From positions 2,418,001 through 2,482,000 of the forward strand of contig OZ251531.1 in NCBI GenBank assembly GCA_965243185.1: a stretch of DNA of 64,000 nt, given 5' to 3'. This DNA comes from CBDBCU01 sp965243185. Lineage in GTDB: Bacteria; Chloroflexota; Dehalococcoidia; Lucifugimonadales; UBA3495. The translations under genes were made by a program, and so were the position numbers. The notes beneath the pieces were generated by a model that worked only from the letters and a program-made list of their open reading frames with translations, searched no databases and was not told the origin of the DNA. This document shows, one piece after another, positions 1 to 8,750 of this stretch. The stretch's first letter is position 1. Each line of letters begins with the position of its first letter.

Positions 1-577
1 AAGCCTGGACGCAAGCCGGCATATAGTTGCCGGCGTTCAGCGCGGCGTCATTCAACTGGCTGCCCTGCTGCCGCTCGACTTTCAGCTCGGCCCGCCGCAG
101 CCGCTGGACGCAGAAAGTGCATTTCTCGGTAATGCCCCGGGAGCGCACGGTCACATCCGGGTTCAACTGGTTCTGCATCGGCTCCGGCCAGTTGGGATGC
201 CAGTAGTTGAAATAGCGCACCTGATAGGGGCAGTTGTTGATGCAGTACCGGGTGCCGACGCAGCGGTTATAGACCTGGACATTCAGCCCCTCATCGTTGT
301 GATAAGTGGCATAGACCGGGCAGACCGGTTCGCAGGGGGCGTTTTCGCAGTGCTGGCACAGCACCGGGATAAAGCGCGCCCGCACATTGGGATACTCCCC
401 TTCCCAATACCGTTCCACCCGAATCCACTCGTAGGCCCGGCTTTGCAGGAACGAGTTCTTATCGTTGATGGGCAGGTTGTTCTCGGCCTGGCAGGCCACT
501 ACGCAGGCTTGACACCCGTTGCAACGGTCCAAGTCCACTACCATGCCCCACCGATGTTTGGCTCTGCTGGTAACCAT
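1..577 (-). CDS. Iron-sulfur subunit of alternative complex III-like enzyme (partial)
   Basis: DmsB/NrfC-type iron-sulfur protein. The ATG is at 577 and the C-terminus runs off the window edge. Reading the minus strand shows Cys clusters CNGCQACVVAC, CQHCENAPC, CVGTRYC followed by CPY, and CTFC. In the third cluster the usual second Cys is Thr (CVGTRYC), which in related subunits goes with a [3Fe-4S] cluster. It lies downstream of the molybdopterin-family and pentaheme genes in the same direction, so it probably corresponds to the C-terminal half of ActB, encoded here separately. It would pass electrons from quinol towards the cytochrome. A DMSO-reductase or polysulfide-reductase iron-sulfur subunit is less likely given the pentaheme neighbour. 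Confidence 0.8.
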   Translation of the reverse strand, partial: MVTSRAKHRWGMVVDLDRCNGCQACVVACQAENNLPINDKNSFLQSRAYEWIRVERYWEGEYPNVRARFIPVLCQHCENAPCEPVCPVYATYHNDEGLNVQVYNRCVGTRYCINNCPYQVRYFNYWHPNWPEPMQNQLNPDVTVRSRGITEKCTFCVQRLRRAELKVERQQGSQLNDAALNAGNYMPACVQA

Positions 578-603
578 TATCCTCCCCGTTGCTTTCAACC
601 GTT

Positions 604-623
604 ATTCCCGCGGCTGCGGGAAT
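604..623. repeat. dRS3-like inverted repeat inside the respiratory operon
   Basis: ATTCCC, eight bases, GGGAAT: a perfect 6-bp inverted repeat of the pattern known as dRS3 in Neisseria. It sits in the 65-bp spacer between the molybdopterin-family subunit and the iron-sulfur subunit. The same core recurs elsewhere in the window. Confidence 0.7.
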
Positions 624-642
624 CCCAATCGCCCAACAACCG

Positions 643-2940
643 CTAGTGGGCGCCGCCGGTCGTAACCTTGACGATTTCCTCGCCGTCGCTGAGCGGATTT
701 TCCCGGGCCGGGAACGCCCCCTCGAACTTGGATACCTTCAGGCTTTCCCCGGTGGCGGTTAGGCTGACCCGATGGCTGGCCCAAGCCAAACCGCCGCTTT
801 CAGTAGTTTGCCGCGGCGACAGCAAATCCAGAACATTGGAACTTTCCCGGACATCGCCGCCGGTGGCGTAATCGGAACCGGCCCGCCGCCCTTGTCCCAA
901 AGGCACCGCTACCACATTGGGCGGCAATGCCGGGTTGGGATAGAGCAAGGCGGTAATGCTGCCGGCGTCCGAGGCAATCCGCACTACATCCCCTTCCCGC
1001 AAGCCCATGGTCGCCGCTTGCCGGCTGTTCATTTCCGCCCAGGTCTGCCAAGTAATGGTCGTTACCGGATCCGGCAAAGCCTGCATCCAGGGCAAATGCG
1101 CGCCGCTGCCATCCCCTAGGGAATTATGAGCAAAGGGCAGCAGATAGAACCCGCCGCTGCCGGTCAGACTGGCTGGTTTGCCTTGCCCGGCAATAGCGTT
1201 CAGCAGACCCGGCGGCGGTTCTGGCGCCGCGCCTTGGCGATTTTCGTCCCACCAGCCGCCTTGTTGCAGCATCAGATTCCACAGGGCATCCGGGGAATCC
1301 GCTTGCCGGGAAGTCCCTCGATTCAGTTCGTACAAGGCCGCCGCATTTTCCCGCAACGCCGCCTCGAGGCTGTTCCAAGGCAAAGCCGTTTCTTGCCCCA
1401 ACTCCTGCCCCACGCTCAGCAGAATATCCCCAAAACTGCGCGGGTTCAAGTCGCCCAAGGGGTTCACTACCGGCTGCTGCATCCCGATTACCTGATACCC
1501 CGGCCCCGGCTCCGGCACATCATCTCCCCAATCCTCCAGATACACCCGGTCGGGCAGGATCAAATCGGCCATTAGCGTAGTTTCATCCATAAAGGAGGAG
1601 AAACTGACGATGAACAAGTCATCCCGGTTCAGCGTTTCCCCGAAGCCCACGGCCGCCGGCAAGCCATAGACCGGGTTGGCGTTATGCACCATTACCAGCC
1701 GGGTAGCGCCGTTGCCGATGTTGCGGGCTACTTCCTGCCAATCGGTCAGCGAACCCACCACGGCGGCGTCCGGCAGTTCCGGGATGGGGTTGCGCGGGTT
1801 GAACCGCATCCCGCCCGGCTGCCCCACGCTGCCGACCAGATAGTTCAGGGCATAGATGGCTTGCAGGTTGAATAGTCCGTTGGTGTGCGCCCCGGCGCTG
1901 TCGCCGCCCAAGGCAAGGGCGGGGAGATGGCCGGCAAAATCCCGGGCCAATTCCCGAATATAGTCCGCCGCCGATTTGCCGTGCAGCAGTTCCGCCGGCA
2001 GTTCCAAAGTCCCGGCCACGGTTTCCGGGGTGTAGTCAGCCAAGGCCGCCGCGCCTTGCCCGTTGGTCAGGGCAGCCACATTAACACCCGGCGCGGTTAG
2101 CCCTTCGCTGATAATCACTTGGGCCAGGCTCAACGCTAGGTAGCCCTCCATCCCGGGCTTAACGGGAATCCACTTATCGGCATTGGCCGCCGTCATTGAA
2201 AAGCGCGGGTCAATCTGTACCAGCGTCCCCCGGTGTTCCCGTCCCGCGCCTTGGCGAAACTCGCCGTAAGCCGTGGCCATTCGGGTTGATGCCCCCCAAG
2301 TGGAGAGAAAATCGGCGCCGAAAGACAGCACATAGTTGGCGTTGGCCAGGTCGAAATCGGGCAGCAAATCCTGGTCGAATACCGCCTTGACCGCCGCTCG
2401 GTAGGTAGTCCGGTCTAAAGTCTCAAACCCCAAGTGTCGGCCGCCCAATCCTTGGGCAAACTGGCCGGCAATGCGGCCTAGCGTCCCGCGCAGCGGCTCG
2501 GTAATCAGTACCATCCCTTGCCGCCGGGCCGCCGTTTCCCGCCACAGGATTTCCAACGCCTCCGGTTCCCAAGCAATTGCCTTGAACTGGCCGGAGCCGC
2601 GGGGGCCGGTGCGGCGCATGGGCCCGCGGATGCGGTCGGGATGATACAGGGCTTGCAAACCGCCCTCGGCCCGCGGCCCCTGCTTGCCCTGGTTCAGCGG
2701 ATACTTGGGATTGCCCCGGATTTTCTTGGCGCGCCCTTCCATCACCCGGACCAAGACGCCCTCGCCGCCGCTCTCCCGGGCCACGGTGGCGTACCAATTG
2801 TCCCGGCCCTTGACCAAATCCTCCGGCAAGTCCCGGGGGCTTTGGATGCTCAGCTCCTCCTCCTGGAACACATCACAGGCTACGGCCCCCACTGCGGAGA
2901 GGCCGGCCCAAGCCAGGAAGTTGCGCCGTGTCAGTTTCAT
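643..2940 (-). CDS. Molybdopterin oxidoreductase-family subunit, ActB N-terminal half-like
   Basis: About 765 residues. The ATG at 2940 is preferred over upstream starts because it opens a Tat-like signal (TRRNFLAWAG) followed by a possible lipobox ending AVAC. The body has molybdopterin-oxidoreductase family features, including a C-terminal molydopterin-dinucleotide-binding-like region (around QALPDPVTTITWQTWAEMN). Where the family normally has four Cys ligands for an N-terminal [4Fe-4S] cluster, this protein reads YATVARESGGEG and KQGPRAEGG, so the cysteines are gone. Cofactor loss in this domain is a known property of ActB of alternative complex III. Its neighbours, a pentaheme cytochrome upstream and a four-cluster iron-sulfur protein downstream, support that assignment. 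It likely acts at the outer face of the membrane in quinol oxidation. Confidence 0.8.
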   Translation of the reverse strand: MKLTRRNFLAWAGLSAVGAVACDVFQEEELSIQSPRDLPEDLVKGRDNWYATVARESGGEGVLVRVMEGRAKKIRGNPKYPLNQGKQGPRAEGGLQALYHPDRIRGPMRRTGPRGSGQFKAIAWEPEALEILWRETAARRQGMVLITEPLRGTLGRIAGQFAQGLGGRHLGFETLDRTTYRAAVKAVFDQDLLPDFDLANANYVLSFGADFLSTWGASTRMATAYGEFRQGAGREHRGTLVQIDPRFSMTAANADKWIPVKPGMEGYLALSLAQVIISEGLTAPGVNVAALTNGQGAAALADYTPETVAGTLELPAELLHGKSAADYIRELARDFAGHLPALALGGDSAGAHTNGLFNLQAIYALNYLVGSVGQPGGMRFNPRNPIPELPDAAVVGSLTDWQEVARNIGNGATRLVMVHNANPVYGLPAAVGFGETLNRDDLFIVSFSSFMDETTLMADLILPDRVYLEDWGDDVPEPGPGYQVIGMQQPVVNPLGDLNPRSFGDILLSVGQELGQETALPWNSLEAALRENAAALYELNRGTSRQADSPDALWNLMLQQGGWWDENRQGAAPEPPPGLLNAIAGQGKPASLTGSGGFYLLPFAHNSLGDGSGAHLPWMQALPDPVTTITWQTWAEMNSRQAATMGLREGDVVRIASDAGSITALLYPNPALPPNVVAVPLGQGRRAGSDYATGGDVRESSNVLDLLSPRQTTESGGLAWASHRVSLTATGESLKVSKFEGAFPARENPLSDGEEIVKVTTGGAH

Positions 2941-2983
2941 AATCGGTTTTTGCCTTCGCTCAACAATATGGCTTGCCGGCCGC

Positions 2984-3670
2984 CTACTTGTGGCAGATGG
3001 TGCAATCGGTGGCGACATTCAAGTCCCGGTGGCAATCCACACAGGTACCCATTTTCAGCGACTGCCCGGCTTGCGGCTGCACTTCCTCCATCGCCGCCAC
3101 ATCGCCGTGACACACTGAACAGGACTCGCCAACCGGAATGGGCAAATCCATCGGCTGCCCGTCGCCCATCGGCAGGGATACCGTACGCGGCTCCCCCTGG
3201 GTCAAAAAGCGGATATGGGCTTCGTGGACAAAGCGCACATGGTCGGGCAAACGATGCACCCGTTCCCAATCAATGGGCAGTTCATCATTAAACCGGTCAA
3301 CGATGCGCTGCATTTCATCCAAATCATTCTGGCGGTGGCCGCTGCTGTCCGCATCGAGGGCAACTGCCAGGTTCTCCGGGTTAATTTGCTGATGGCAGAA
3401 CAGGCACTGCTCCAAGGCCGGCACCGTCGCCGCCGCGCCCTTGGTCACATTGCGGTGGCAGAATTCGCAGGCGATTCCCGCGCCGCCTTCCTCCGGCGGC
3501 CCGGCGTGGACGGTATGGGGAAAGCCGATGGGCTGCGCCGGGGCGTTGCCCAACCCGAAGGGCGGGTTGGAGAACCAGGAGATGAACAGGATTGCTACGA
3601 TAAACCCGACTATGCCGGTGACGACCAGCCCGACCACCGCCAGGGGAATGATGTTTGCGCTTGGCCTCAT
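2984..3670 (-). CDS. actA: Membrane-anchored pentaheme cytochrome c (ActA-like)
   Basis: 228 residues. One N-terminal membrane helix (residues 8-33) is followed by five CxxCH haem c motifs: CEFCH, CLFCH, CSVCH, CVDCH and CTICH, the last almost at the C-terminus. This heme count and topology match ActA of alternative complex III, the quinol:electron acceptor oxidoreductase that replaces cytochrome bc1 in many Chloroflexota. The ATG at 3670 is unambiguous. It is second in the operon, 43 bp upstream of the molybdopterin-family subunit. A tetrathionate- or nitrite-reductase cytochrome is possible but fits the neighbours less well. Confidence 0.8.
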   Translation of the reverse strand: MRPSANIIPLAVVGLVVTGIVGFIVAILFISWFSNPPFGLGNAPAQPIGFPHTVHAGPPEEGGAGIACEFCHRNVTKGAAATVPALEQCLFCHQQINPENLAVALDADSSGHRQNDLDEMQRIVDRFNDELPIDWERVHRLPDHVRFVHEAHIRFLTQGEPRTVSLPMGDGQPMDLPIPVGESCSVCHGDVAAMEEVQPQAGQSLKMGTCVDCHRDLNVATDCTICHK

Positions 3671-3795
3671 CGGCGCCCGAACCTGCCTGTTTTCAGTATC
3701 CGACCGGTATCCAAATCGTCCCCGGACATTCCGGGAACCCTGCTTTGTTTCCGCTCCGGTTTTCCCGCGCCAGCCGGAACTGGCTCCGTCCCTCG

Positions 3796-4089
3796 TTACA
3801 TCCAGGGCTGGTTATAGATGTTGCTCAGCGTCGGCCACGTCAGGCCGATGATGGACGCCATCAGCGCCACCGCCACTAACAGCAGCAGCAGGGCAAAGAT
3901 GGTCAACGGCCACCGCAGCCGTTCCATAACGGGCGGCAAGTGGCCAGTCTGCACTGCCGACGGGATAAAGGCGTGGGCAATCATCAGGGTAAAGGCAAAG
4001 AGGATGACTACCGGAAAGTAAATCCAGTACCTCGTCAGCCAGATGCTGATGTTCTGCCAATCTACGGTGGTCAGGGTATTCGGGTCCAT
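3796..4089 (-). CDS. Small two-helix membrane protein, first gene of the act-like operon
   Basis: About 97 residues with two predicted membrane helices (roughly residues 19-41 and 60-82). The ATG at 4089 is chosen; an in-frame TTG at 4128 is possible but has no better ribosome site. It is the first gene behind a strong promoter at 4154-4182 and is followed by the pentaheme cytochrome. I do not recognise a named family. By position it could be a small accessory subunit of the respiratory complex. Confidence 0.6.
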   Translation of the reverse strand: MDPNTLTTVDWQNISIWLTRYWIYFPVVILFAFTLMIAHAFIPSAVQTGHLPPVMERLRWPLTIFALLLLLVAVALMASIIGLTWPTLSNIYNQPWM

Positions 4090-4153
4090 CAACCTTGCCT
4101 TGCGGAGAACGCTCCGGGTATCCGCCAAACCGCTCCGGCGGAAAATCTAGTGA

Positions 4154-4182
4154 AAATTATCACATTGTTTTAAGAGTGTCAA
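4154..4182 (-). promoter_or_regulatory. Sigma-70-type promoter of the act-like operon
   Basis: On the minus strand: -35 TTGACA, a 17-bp spacer, -10 TAATTT. It ends about 65 bp upstream of the first ATG of the operon (4089). Near-consensus. Confidence 0.75.
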
Positions 4183-4244
4183 GGGTATTAGGCGGGCAAA
4201 TTCCCAGCGCAATTTATGGGGATAAGCCCCGAGCCGCAACCGTC

Positions 4245-4264
4245 ATTCCCGCGCCAACGGGAAT
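4245..4264. repeat. dRS3-like inverted repeat
   Basis: ATTCCC-N8-GGGAAT core preceded by GTC, as in the other copies. It lies between hicB and the act-like promoter and looks like a half copy of the longer MITE-like repeat found further right. Confidence 0.65.
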
Positions 4265-4302
4265 CCGGCCGCCTTCACTGCTCATCATTGGCTTGCGATT
4301 AC

Positions 4303-4740
4303 TTATGCAACGGACGATTTCGCCGCCGTCTGGCAACCCACCGCCGCCAGAGCTTGCATTACCTCACCGATGGAAGTAGTGTAGTCCAGCCGCAGTAGTT
4401 TGCCGGCCGCCTTTTCGCCGACTCCCAGCCGCCGGGCCAAGGCCGCCTTGCCGATACCTTGCTCCCGCATTGCCCTATAAAGGTCCAGTTGGGCGGCGAT
4501 AAGCGGCTGCACCCCAATTAGCTCTTGCCCCTCGACCCAAGGGCTTGGGACGGGCAAGTCTTTCCCGCAGCGAATGCAGGCGCCCAGCGACACCACGAGA
4601 CAATCCTCAGCAAGGATAACAGCTTCCTTGAAAGTTACGCCGCCGGTGTTGGCTCCGTACAAGTCAGGAAAAGTAACTACGAATCCCCGGCCGCCTTCGG
4701 CATCGTCAGGAACAATGTTGCAGGGATAGACATAGCGCAT
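4303..4740 (-). CDS. hicB: HicB-family antitoxin
   Basis: 145 residues. The N-terminal part (FVVTFPDLYGANTGG, then KEAVILAEDCL) is the partially degraded RNase H-like fold of HicB that binds and blocks HicA. The C-terminal part (KAALARRLGVGEKAAGKLL) is a helix-turn-helix that in this family binds the operon promoter for autoregulation. It begins 3 bp after the hicA stop, so the two are co-transcribed in the hicA-hicB order. Family assignment is firm; activity is inferred. Confidence 0.88.
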   Translation of the reverse strand: MRYVYPCNIVPDDAEGGRGFVVTFPDLYGANTGGVTFKEAVILAEDCLVVSLGACIRCGKDLPVPSPWVEGQELIGVQPLIAAQLDLYRAMREQGIGKAALARRLGVGEKAAGKLLRLDYTTSIGEVMQALAAVGCQTAAKSSVA

Positions 4741-4743
4741 TGT

Positions 4744-4950
4744 TTAGAACCTCCTGCGGTCGATGTCTAAATCCTTCAGCATATTCAGAAAGGCTCCTAC
4801 AGGAATCTCTCCGTGCTGCACAACGGTATGTCGGCCGCCTATATACAACGTACCGTGGCTACCTTTGCCGTGGTCGCTGTCAAAATAGCACTCCAGCCCG
4901 TAGCGCCGCGCATAACGGCGCGCCCGCCGGATAAACTGCTGGCCGTTCAT
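4744..4950 (-). CDS. hicA: HicA-family mRNA interferase toxin
   Basis: 68 residues, the usual HicA length. The dsRBD-like fold carries the catalytic His in GKGSHGT (H32), followed by the strands LYIGGRHTVV. HicA toxins cleave mRNA when not bound by HicB. It precedes hicB by 3 bp on the same strand, which is the classical hicA-hicB order. The active-site His is intact, so the toxin may be functional. Confidence 0.88.
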   Translation of the reverse strand: MNGQQFIRRARRYARRYGLECYFDSDHGKGSHGTLYIGGRHTVVQHGEIPVGAFLNMLKDLDIDRRRF

Positions 4951-5062
4951 ACGCCGATTTTAACCCTTGCCGTCCGCGCCGGTCAACGCAGCCATCAGCC
5001 GGTCGGGTTCAACCGTCCCCTTCCCGCTAATCCTTATCTCAATGCCGGTCAAACGCCCCGCC

Positions 5063-6967
5063 CTACTCCTCCAAGGTAGTAATATCCCCCGGGTCCAGAC
5101 CCAATTCCCGCGCTTTCAGCAGGCGGCGCATAATTTTGCCCGAGCGGGTTTTGGGCAGCAGCGGGGTGAACTCGATTTCCGCCGGCGCCGCTATCGGCCC
5201 CAAAGCGGTGCGGACATGGTTGCGGAGGGTCTCGACCATCAAATCCGAAGGGTCATTGCCCATCCGCAGGGTTACAAAGCCCTTGATGACTTCGCCACGC
5301 AACTGGTCGGGCTTGCCGATGACTGCCGCCTCGGCCACGGCCGGGTGGGACACCAGCGCGCTCTCCACTTCCGCCGACCCGATGCGATGGCCGGCCACAT
5401 TCAGCACATCGTCGGCTCGGCCCACTACCATATAGTAGCCCTCGGCGTCCCGCAAAGCCACATCCCCGGAGGAATAGACGCCGGGTATCTGACTCCAGGT
5501 AGCGGCGTAGCGTTCCGGGTCGCCCCAAACGGTGCGGGAAAAGTGCGGGAAAGGCCGGCGGATGACCAGAAACCCGCCCTTGTCCGGCTCCTCAATGGGC
5601 TGGCCTTCCCGATCCACTACATCCAGCAGCGCGCCGGGCAGCGGCCGGCCGACCCGTCCCGGCCGGGATGCCATGGTCGCCATCGTCCCCAAGCAGGGGC
5701 CGCCGGTTTCGGTCTGCCACCAGTTATCGACAATGTGCGCCCACTCCCCGCGGCCGCAGATGTGTTCGTAAGCCCAGCGCAAAGCCTCCGGGTTCAGCGG
5801 CTCTCCGGCACAGGTCAGAAAGCGCAAAGAGCGCAGGTTGTATTGCCGGGCCGGTTCCTCACCGTAGCGCATCAGCATTCGCACCGCCGTGGGGGCGGTG
5901 AAAATCACATTGACCCCGTACTTTTCGATGATTTCGTAAAAGACGGCGTTATGGGGATAGTCCGGCGCGCCTTCCCGAAAGACGGTGGTAGCCCCGGCGA
6001 CCAGCGGCGCATAGACAATATAGCTGTGGCCGACTACCCAGCCAATATCCGACATACACCAGAAAACATCGGCGTCTTTCACATCCCAGAAGTTCTTGAA
6101 GTGGTAATGGGTGCCGACCATATAGCCGCCGTGGACATGGACGACGCCCTTGGGCTTGCCGGTAGTGCCGCTGGTGTAGAGGATATAGAGCGGATCCTCG
6201 GCGTCCATTACTTCCGCCGGGCAGTCGATGGAGCTGGCCGCCAGCAGCTGGTCAAAATCCACTTGCTCCGGCGACAAATCCGCTAATGCCAGTTCGCGCC
6301 GAAAGACAATAACCGATTCCAGGGTGGCGCAGCCGGCTACCGCTGCATCGGCAATACCTTTCAAGTCCACCCGATTGCCGCGGCGGTAGCCGACATCTCC
6401 GGTAATCAACGCCTTGGCCCCGGCGTCTTGAATCCGGTCGCGCAAAGACCCCACGCTGAACCCGGCATAAACTACGCTGTGGACGGCGCCAATCCGGGCG
6501 CAAGCCAGCATTGCAATGGCTCCTTCCGGGGTCAACGGCATATAGATGACTACCCGGTCGCCCTTGCCCACGCCCAGGGATTTCAGTCCGTTGGCGCAGC
6601 GATTTACCTGCTGCGCCAAGCGGCCGTAGGTATAAACCTGCTCTGTGCCATCCTCGCCCAGCCAGATCAGGGCCGCCTTGTTTCGCCGCTCGGTGTTCAG
6701 GTGGCGGTCCAGGGCGTTGTAGCAGATGTTGGTCTGCCCGCCAACGAACCACTGAAAGTTAGGATAGTCCCACTGGAACACCGTATCCCAGGGCCGGAAC
6801 CAATGCAGTTCGGCCGCCGCCGCGGCCCAAAACCCTTCCGGGTCGGCGATGGAGCGGGCATAGACGGCGGCATAGTCTTGCAGCGCGGCCTGAGCGGAGA
6901 CATGGGGCGGCGGCGGAATTTCCCCGCTTTCCCGCAGCAGATTGTCAATTTGTCCCTGCTGAACCAT
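5063..6967 (-). CDS. acsA: Acetyl-CoA synthetase (AMP-forming)
   Basis: 634 residues, typical for Acs. It activates acetate with ATP and CoA through an acetyl-AMP intermediate. The N-terminal ACAS-type extension (FWAAAAAELHWFRPWDTVF) is followed by the P-loop-like A3 motif YTSGTTGKPKGVVH, the core WWQTETG motif and the C-terminal TRSGKIMRR, whose Lys (K611) is the adenylation residue and a known acetylation target in the family. The ATG at 6967 is clear. It is transcribed alone on the minus strand. The striking inverted repeat at 7087-7133 lies upstream and may terminate the previous operon or carry promoter elements. Confidence 0.93.
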   Translation of the reverse strand: MVQQGQIDNLLRESGEIPPPPHVSAQAALQDYAAVYARSIADPEGFWAAAAAELHWFRPWDTVFQWDYPNFQWFVGGQTNICYNALDRHLNTERRNKAALIWLGEDGTEQVYTYGRLAQQVNRCANGLKSLGVGKGDRVVIYMPLTPEGAIAMLACARIGAVHSVVYAGFSVGSLRDRIQDAGAKALITGDVGYRRGNRVDLKGIADAAVAGCATLESVIVFRRELALADLSPEQVDFDQLLAASSIDCPAEVMDAEDPLYILYTSGTTGKPKGVVHVHGGYMVGTHYHFKNFWDVKDADVFWCMSDIGWVVGHSYIVYAPLVAGATTVFREGAPDYPHNAVFYEIIEKYGVNVIFTAPTAVRMLMRYGEEPARQYNLRSLRFLTCAGEPLNPEALRWAYEHICGRGEWAHIVDNWWQTETGGPCLGTMATMASRPGRVGRPLPGALLDVVDREGQPIEEPDKGGFLVIRRPFPHFSRTVWGDPERYAATWSQIPGVYSSGDVALRDAEGYYMVVGRADDVLNVAGHRIGSAEVESALVSHPAVAEAAVIGKPDQLRGEVIKGFVTLRMGNDPSDLMVETLRNHVRTALGPIAAPAEIEFTPLLPKTRSGKIMRRLLKARELGLDPGDITTLEE

Positions 6968-7086
6968 AACTCAATGCTCCTTTGGGGTCGGGTTCCCTTT
7001 TGCTTTCAGGGTATGCCCTTCCTTACCCCGGCGCCATCCTTTCCGTCGCCAAGCAAACGCTCGGCCCGGTCAGCGGCGTAAAACGC

Positions 7087-7133
7087 GGCAATTATATACC
7101 AACCCGTTCCGTTCCGGTTGGCATATAATTGCC
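7087..7133. promoter_or_regulatory. 18-bp inverted repeat with TATAAT in both arms
   Basis: Left arm 7087-7104 and right arm 7116-7133 match at 17 of 18 positions around an 11-bp spacer that repeats CGTTCC/GTTCC. Read outward, each arm contains TATAATTGCC. It lies between the GHKL operon end (7183) and acsA (6967). It may be a terminator, an operator or two opposed -10 elements. No T-run follows, so it is not a typical intrinsic terminator. Confidence 0.6.
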
Positions 7134-7182
7134 TGGTTAAAGAATTATCCCACAACCCGGCAACGCTCCGGGTCTGGAAAGT

Positions 7183-7965
7183 CTATTCAGACACCGTTGC
7201 CGCCGGCCGCCAGTGGTCAAACTCTGCCGGCAGCAGTTTCAGCAGTTCCTCCGCCGTCATCCCGTACACATCATAGGTCATATACAACTGGTCAACCACA
7301 TCGATAAAGCGCATCAGGTTGCCGGGGCGGCGCTGCCTTTCCCGTCCCCCGCCGCCGAACCCGGGCTTGGTGCGCCGGGTAGTTTGGTCGGTGTAAAGCA
7401 GGTGAGCCAGCTTGACGATGCCCCGGGAACGAAACAAGGCCGGCGCGCCGATGAGCCGGTCAGCCAGTTGCCCTACCGAATTGACCGGCTGCTCCAGCAT
7501 AAACCAGGCGTTTTCGCCGTGCCGGGTGTAGGTTTCGTAAGCCAGCAGCAGCCGATGGGCAAAGTGGCGGCGGCTACCCCGACCTTCGGCCGCCGGGTCA
7601 ATGACATAAGCCACATCCGGGTTGCGCCCCAAATTGGGGTAGCCGTCGTCGTCCTTGTCCACCAACCGGTCAAAGTAGAACATACCCAGCCAGGACCAGA
7701 GGCCGGCATTGCCGATGACCTGGCTGGCCGGCAAGTGTCCCAACCAGAATTTCAGATAGCGGCCGGCTTCCCGGCGGTTGGCAAAATCCCGGGCGACGAT
7801 GGATACCGCCGGCTCGACCGGCTCGGAATAGGGGGCATCGGTAAGAACGGCGGCCGGAAAGGGCGTATTCACTTGGCCGGCCCGCAGCGCCGCCAGGTAT
7901 TCTTTGGCGGCGGCGATGCCTTGGGGAGTCAGTTGGCGTATCGGTTGGGGCTGGGTGTCGGTCAT
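7183..7965 (-). CDS. Unknown protein, DUF6339-like, third gene of GHKL-ATPase operon
   Basis: 260 residues. The order is a short helical N-terminus (TPQGIAAAKEYLAALRAG), then FANRREAGRYLKFWL, GLWSWLGMFYFDRL and HFAHRLLLAYETY. The phrase GLWSWLxxFYFDRL resembles what I remember of DUF6339, a family found near phage-defence genes; this is recall, not a search. No catalytic motif is obvious and no membrane helix is seen. It starts 6 bp after the stop of the preceding gene, so co-translation with the GHKL ATPase operon is likely. Function unknown. Confidence 0.7.
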   Translation of the reverse strand: MTDTQPQPIRQLTPQGIAAAKEYLAALRAGQVNTPFPAAVLTDAPYSEPVEPAVSIVARDFANRREAGRYLKFWLGHLPASQVIGNAGLWSWLGMFYFDRLVDKDDDGYPNLGRNPDVAYVIDPAAEGRGSRRHFAHRLLLAYETYTRHGENAWFMLEQPVNSVGQLADRLIGAPALFRSRGIVKLAHLLYTDQTTRRTKPGFGGGGRERQRRPGNLMRFIDVVDQLYMTYDVYGMTAEELLKLLPAEFDHWRPAATVSE

Positions 7966-7971
7966 AGCGAA

Positions 7972-8748
7972 CTACCTCCGGGCCGCGGCGTAGAGCTGGC
8001 TGGCGTTGAAACGGATATCGGTAAAGGCGCGCACCGCCCCGTCAATCCATTCCCGCAAATCCGACTGCCGCCTTTCCGTATCCGGGTCATAGCCGGCGGC
8101 GGCGGGACATTCCTGAGAATAGAATTGATTGACAAAACCGAACCAGCGGTACCAGTACCCTTCGTCATCGTTAGGGTCGGCTTCCTGCACTAACAAGGCT
8201 TGGGTTAAGACCGACCGCAGCACTTCGGGAAAAACCAGGGAACGAAAGGCCGGGTCATTACGGACCGCTTGGCTGATGCCGTCGATGTTCCGGTTGACTT
8301 TCAGCACCGGCGCATCGCCGGTTTCGCCCAAATCGAGACGCCAGACTTCCTGTCCCAAGTCCTCCTCAGCGAGATGGACCAGTTCCTGGGCGGCGGTTTC
8401 CCCGCCCGGGTTCCATTGGGGGGTTATGCGGTTAGCCAGAGCCAGGATTTGCCGGGAACTGTCCGGGGTTAAAGCCATCACCCGGAAGTTGGGCGGCCCG
8501 GTCAGGTCCGAAAGTTCCCGGTTGGCCGGCGGTTGGGGATTGCCTACCGTTCCCCACCGGAAACGCATGGCCTGACGCTCCCGGGACGCCTCAATTTCCA
8601 GCAAGGCATCGGGCGGCAGCTGCAACTCGTCCAGCTGGAGCGTCGCGTCAAAGCTGGACGCCCCGCCGTCCGCCGATTCAACCCTTTCAATCTGGATGTG
8701 CCGGGCGGTAATGCGCCGGCGGCGGGTGTAGTTAAACTCCCGGATCAT
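7972..8748 (-). CDS. Unknown protein, second gene of GHKL-ATPase operon
   Basis: 258 residues. I do not recognise the family. The N-terminus is basic and strand-rich (MIREFNYTRRRRITARHIQI), followed by LQLDELQLPPDALLEIEASR, which looks beta-rich. The C-terminal half is helical (FPEVLRSVLTQALL, WYRWFGFVNQFYSQ). There is no signal peptide, membrane helix or clear enzyme motif. It starts 2 bp after the ATPase stop and ends 6 bp before the DUF6339-like gene, so the three products probably work together, perhaps as a complex with the ATPase. Confidence 0.7.
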   Translation of the reverse strand: MIREFNYTRRRRITARHIQIERVESADGGASSFDATLQLDELQLPPDALLEIEASRERQAMRFRWGTVGNPQPPANRELSDLTGPPNFRVMALTPDSSRQILALANRITPQWNPGGETAAQELVHLAEEDLGQEVWRLDLGETGDAPVLKVNRNIDGISQAVRNDPAFRSLVFPEVLRSVLTQALLVQEADPNDDEGYWYRWFGFVNQFYSQECPAAAGYDPDTERRQSDLREWIDGAVRAFTDIRFNASQLYAAARR

Positions 8749-8750
8749 CC

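Noticed and set aside
4967..6286. 439-codon plus-strand frame
   Set aside because: Antisense to acsA, Arg/His/Gly-rich, no domain.
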